Source of the DNA: Streptomyces montanisoli
Lineage (GTDB): Bacteria > Actinomycetota > Actinomycetes > Streptomycetales > Streptomycetaceae
DNA: 64,000 bases
Reading direction: 5' to 3'
Assembly (NCBI RefSeq): GCF_017813245.1
Contig: NZ_JAGIQL010000005.1
Coordinates: forward strand, 28,616 to 92,615
Shown: one piece after another, positions 61,074 through 64,000 of the stretch
Numbering within the stretch: the first letter of the stretch is position 1
Layout of the letters: every line of letters begins with the position of its first letter
Notes under the pieces: model-generated
Database searches by the model: none
What the model was told of the DNA's origin: nothing
The model's input: only the letters and a program-made list of their open reading frames with translations
Program-made: the position numbers and the translations under genes

Positions 61074-61969
61074 CCACCCTGACCACCGCCGGGGCCCCGG
61101 CGCCCGCCCGCTCGAAGGGCGTGCGCCACGCCCCGCACACCCGTAAGGCGCGGCGCAAGGCCGCCTGGATCGGCCTGCTCGCCTGGATCGTCGGCATCGT
61201 CTTCTGCGTCCCGGCGCTGTGGATGCTGCTGACGTCCTTCCACTCGGAGCCGGACGCGGCCACCAACCCGCCGTCGATCGCCGCGCCGCTGACGCTCTCC
61301 GGCTACAAGGTGTTCTTCGGCGCGGGCGGTGGTGCGAGCCCCTGGCCGCCGCTGATCAACTCCGCGCTGTCGTCGGTGCTGTCGACCGCGCTGGTGCTCG
61401 CGCTCGCCCTGCCCGCCGCCTACGCGCTGTCCATCAAGCGCGTCAGGAAGTGGACGGACGTGATGTTCTTCTTCCTGTCCACGAAGATGCTCCCGGTCGT
61501 CGCGGGCCTGCTGCCCGTGTACCTCTTCGCGAAGAACACCGGCCTGCTCGACAACGTGTGGCTGCTCGTCATCCTCTACACGTCGATGAACCTGCCGATC
61601 GCGGTGTGGATGATGCAGTCCTTCCTCGCCGACGTGCCGGTCTCCATCATCGAGGCCGCCCAGGTAGACGGGGCCCGGCTGCCCACGGTGCTGCTGCGCG
61701 TCGTCGCCCCGGTGGCCGCGCCCGGCATCGCCGCCACCTCCCTGATCTGTTTCATCTTCAGCTGGAACGAGCTGTTGTTCGCACGGGTGCTCACCGGCGT
61801 GCGCGCCGAGACCGCGCCCGTGTTCCTGACCGGATTCGTCACCAGCCAGGGCCTGTTCCTCGCCCAGCTGTGCGCCGCGTCCGTCGTCGTGTCCCTGCCG
61901 GTGCTCGCCGCCGGCTTCGCCGCCCAGGACAAGCTCGTCCAGGGCCTTTCGCTTGGAGCAGTCAAATGA
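61070..61969 (+). CDS. ABC transporter permease, MalG type
   Basis: 299-residue permease with six helices. The EAA loop reads EAAQVDGARLPTVLLRVVAP. Pairs with the MalF-type protein to form the channel. ATG 61070 overlaps the preceding stop (ATGA), and its own stop overlaps the dehydrogenase gene in the same way. Confidence 0.94.
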   Translation: MTTLTTAGAPAPARSKGVRHAPHTRKARRKAAWIGLLAWIVGIVFCVPALWMLLTSFHSEPDAATNPPSIAAPLTLSGYKVFFGAGGGASPWPPLINSALSSVLSTALVLALALPAAYALSIKRVRKWTDVMFFFLSTKMLPVVAGLLPVYLFAKNTGLLDNVWLLVILYTSMNLPIAVWMMQSFLADVPVSIIEAAQVDGARLPTVLLRVVAPVAAPGIAATSLICFIFSWNELLFARVLTGVRAETAPVFLTGFVTSQGLFLAQLCAASVVVSLPVLAAGFAAQDKLVQGLSLGAVK

Positions 61970-62955
61970 GGGCAGCGATCATCGAGGCGCCCGGCAAGGT
62001 GTCCGTCGAGACGGTCCCCGACCCCACCCCCGGGCCCCGTGACGTCGTGGTGAAGGTCGCGGCCTGCGGTCTGTGCGGCACCGACCTGCACATCCTGCAG
62101 GGCGAGTTCGCGCCGACCCTGCCGATCGTGCCCGGCCACGAGTTCGCCGGTGAGATCGCCGCGCTCGGCTCCGACGTCACGGAGCTCGCCGTCGGCGACC
62201 GGGTGGCCGTTGACCCCTCTCTGCACTGCCACGAGTGCCACTACTGCCGCATCGGTAGGGGCAACCTGTGCGAGCGGTGGAACGCCATCGGCGTCAGCAA
62301 GCCGGGCGGCGCCGCCGAGTTCGCCGTCGCGCCCGTCGCCAACTGCGTCAAACTGCCCGGACACATCGACGTGCACGACGCCGCGCTCATCGAGCCGCTG
62401 TCCTGCGCGGTGCGCGGCTACGACGTGCTGAGCTCCACCCTCGGCGCCGAGGTCCTCATCTACGGCTCTGGCACCATGGGCCTCATGATGCTGGAACTCG
62501 CCAAGCGCACGGGTGCCGCGTCCGTGGACATGCTCGACATCAACGCGGACCGTCTGGCGACCGCCGTGAAGCTCGGCTGCAGCCGCTCGGCCGCCAACGC
62601 CGACGAACTGGAGACCGCACGCGGCTGGGACGTCGTCGTGGACGCCACCGGCAACGCCGGCGCCATCCAGGACGGACTCGGCCGCGTCGCCAAGGGCGGC
62701 ACGTTCCTCCAGTTCGGCGTCGCCGACTACGCGACGACCGCCGTCATCGAGCCCTACAAGATCTACAACCAGGAAATCACCATCACCGGCTCGATGGCCG
62801 TCCTGCACAGCTACGAGCGGGCCGCGGCGCTCTTCGCGACCGGCGTCCTCGACCCGGCCGTCTTCATCAGCGACCGGTTGCCGCTCGAGGAGTACCCCGC
62901 CGCCCTCGACCGCTTCAAGGCGGGCCAGGGCCGCAAGATCGTGGTCCAGCCGTGA
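61966..62955 (+). CDS. Zinc-dependent polyol dehydrogenase (sorbitol/arabitol type)
   Basis: 329-residue medium-chain dehydrogenase. The catalytic zinc cysteine is C37 in ACGLCGTDLH, with PGHEFAGEIA; the structural zinc cysteines lie in LHCHECHYCRIGRGNLC; the cofactor motif is IYGSGTMGLMMLELAK with an acidic residue after it (DMLDIN), which favours NAD. Oxidises a polyol to a ketose that the following kinase can phosphorylate. Both gene borders are 4-bp overlaps. Confidence 0.93.
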   Translation: MRAAIIEAPGKVSVETVPDPTPGPRDVVVKVAACGLCGTDLHILQGEFAPTLPIVPGHEFAGEIAALGSDVTELAVGDRVAVDPSLHCHECHYCRIGRGNLCERWNAIGVSKPGGAAEFAVAPVANCVKLPGHIDVHDAALIEPLSCAVRGYDVLSSTLGAEVLIYGSGTMGLMMLELAKRTGAASVDMLDINADRLATAVKLGCSRSAANADELETARGWDVVVDATGNAGAIQDGLGRVAKGGTFLQFGVADYATTAVIEPYKIYNQEITITGSMAVLHSYERAAALFATGVLDPAVFISDRLPLEEYPAALDRFKAGQGRKIVVQP

Positions 62956-64000
62956 CCACCGTGCCGCCGCCCGGCGCCGTCCTCGTGCTCGGTGAGGCGC
63001 TCATCGACCTCGTACCGGCCGAGGGGGGCCCGGGGACGGCACGGCGCTACGCCGCCGAGCCGGGCGGCGCGCCCGTCAACGTGGCCGTCGGACTCGCCAG
63101 GCTCGGCACCCCGAGCTTCTTCGCGGGCGCGCTCGGCGGCGACGCCTTCGCCGGCGACCTGGAGCGCGTCCTCACCGGCGCGGGCGTCGACACGAGCCTC
63201 ACAGGGCGCTCGCCGCTGCCCACCACGCTCGCGGTCACCGACCCGCGGCCCGACACCACCGGGTACCACTTCCACCTGGCCGCCACCGCGACGTTCGAGA
63301 TCCCCGACCACGCGGAGGCGGCGGGCGCGTTCAGCGCCGTGTACGCGGGCGGCCTGGCCGCCGTCGTCGCGCCCGCGGCCGAATCGGTCGCCGCCACCGC
63401 GCGCGCGGCGGCACGCTCGTCCGTCCTGATGGTCGACCCCAACGTACGCGTCGACCGGTCGATCGCGCCGCGGGACGGCGCGCGCAGCCTGCGTGACCTG
63501 TGCGCGCTCGCGCACGTCGTCAAGGTCAGCGACGAGGACCTGGCCGCGCTGTGGCCGGGCGAGAGCGCGGAGGACTCCTGCGCGCGCCTGGCCGCCGGCG
63601 GCCGCCTCGTCCTGCTCACACGCGGCGCGCACGGATCCACGGCCTTCACGGCGGACGGCGAGCGGGTGGCGGTGCCGGCCACACCCGTCACCGTCGTCAA
63701 CACCATCGGCGCGGGCGACGCCTTCGCCGCGGCCGTCCTGCACCGGCTGGCCGCGCTCGCGCCGCCGCCCGGCGGTCCTGTGCGGGTGACCCGCGAACAG
63801 GCGGCGGACATCCTGGCGTTCGCCGGGCGGGCCGCCGCAGCCGTGGTGTCGGGGCCGGGTACCGCGCTCACCGGGCCGCTGGCGCGCGACACCGTCGACC
63901 TCACCAGGCTCGCGCTGGACACCACGTCGGACGCCCGCACCGCCGGTCCTGGCCACCGGTGGCTGCTGGACCTGCCCGAGGAGCCGGTGACGGTGGTGGG
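62952..64000 (+). CDS. PfkB-family sugar kinase, 3' end outside window
   Basis: At least 349 residues, still open at the window end. The N-terminus has VLGEALIDLVP and the sugar-binding GGAPVNVAVGLARLG; the ATP-site motif is NTIGAGDAFAAAV with the catalytic Asp in GAGD. It resembles fructokinases, fitting phosphorylation of the ketose made by the dehydrogenase. The kinase domain should end near residue 310, but the frame continues (ARDTVDLTRLALDTTS and beyond), so there may be an extra C-terminal part. GTG 62952 overlaps the preceding stop. Confidence 0.92.
   Translation, partial: MTTVPPPGAVLVLGEALIDLVPAEGGPGTARRYAAEPGGAPVNVAVGLARLGTPSFFAGALGGDAFAGDLERVLTGAGVDTSLTGRSPLPTTLAVTDPRPDTTGYHFHLAATATFEIPDHAEAAGAFSAVYAGGLAAVVAPAAESVAATARAAARSSVLMVDPNVRVDRSIAPRDGARSLRDLCALAHVVKVSDEDLAALWPGESAEDSCARLAAGGRLVLLTRGAHGSTAFTADGERVAVPATPVTVVNTIGAGDAFAAAVLHRLAALAPPPGGPVRVTREQAADILAFAGRAAAAVVSGPGTALTGPLARDTVDLTRLALDTTSDARTAGPGHRWLLDLPEEPVTVV

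Noticed and set aside
1..64000. Insertion sequences, phage genes, tRNA genes or CRISPR arrays
   Set aside because: None could be supported; no transposase or integrase motifs, cloverleaf or regularly spaced repeats were seen.

Overview
The window is very GC-rich, with G/C-dominated third codon positions, GTG and TTG starts, many 4-bp ATGA/GTGA gene overlaps, and secreted glycoside hydrolases with ricin-type lectin tails. It also carries an Fe-type superoxide dismutase next to Nur-like boxes. This points to a streptomycete or close relative, probably an accessory part of a linear chromosome because it is dense in catabolic and regulatory genes. No rRNA, tRNA, transposase, phage gene or CRISPR array was seen.

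Layout. (1) 1-2299: end of a modular polyketide synthase (ER-KR-ACP). (2) 2331-4324: a nickel/cobalt transporter divergent from sodF, with two Nur-box-like sites in the shared promoter. (3) 4364-9735: a CGNR zinc-finger protein, an SDR plus two alpha/beta hydrolases, an XRE regulator and a zinc alcohol dehydrogenase. (4) 9748-14843: an MMPL exporter with a TetR and three operators, then a second TetR divergent from a radical-SAM hpnH-type gene. (5) 14958-20098: a glycosylase-like protein, small membrane proteins, a carboxylesterase and a TetR. (6) 20455-31240: five secreted carbohydrate-active enzymes (GH92, GH27, GH59, SGNH esterase, GH76), four of them ending in a CBM13/ricin domain, suited to mannan- and galactose-containing polymers. 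(7) 31330-35345: a CocE/NonD hydrolase, two TetR regulators and an unknown protein. (8) 35362-53710: a large regulon for uptake and oxidation of an unknown compound. (9) 53850-55769: an ECF sigma factor with a membrane PASTA-like partner, and a SMI1/KNR4 protein. (10) 55861-64000: gnd, then a DeoR-regulated polyol ABC transporter, dehydrogenase and PfkB kinase operon that runs off the window.

The most unusual part is region 8. A leftward ten-gene operon (small protein, cupin, CaiB CoA-transferase, domain-fused CocE hydrolase, acyl-CoA-dehydrogenase-fold monooxygenase, quinone oxidoreductase, FAD hydroxylase, DUF3500 protein, FAH-type hydrolase, SnoaL-like protein) faces a rightward group (FadR-type regulator, then lipoprotein, ABC ATPase, permease, flavin reductase fused to an IclR-type effector domain, and a duplicated lipoprotein). 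Matching 19-bp palindromes precede both arms. The parts form a coherent hypothesis: import, CoA or ester handling, two ring or chain hydroxylations with a possibly ligand-gated flavin supply, then C-C cleavage. I cannot name the substrate.
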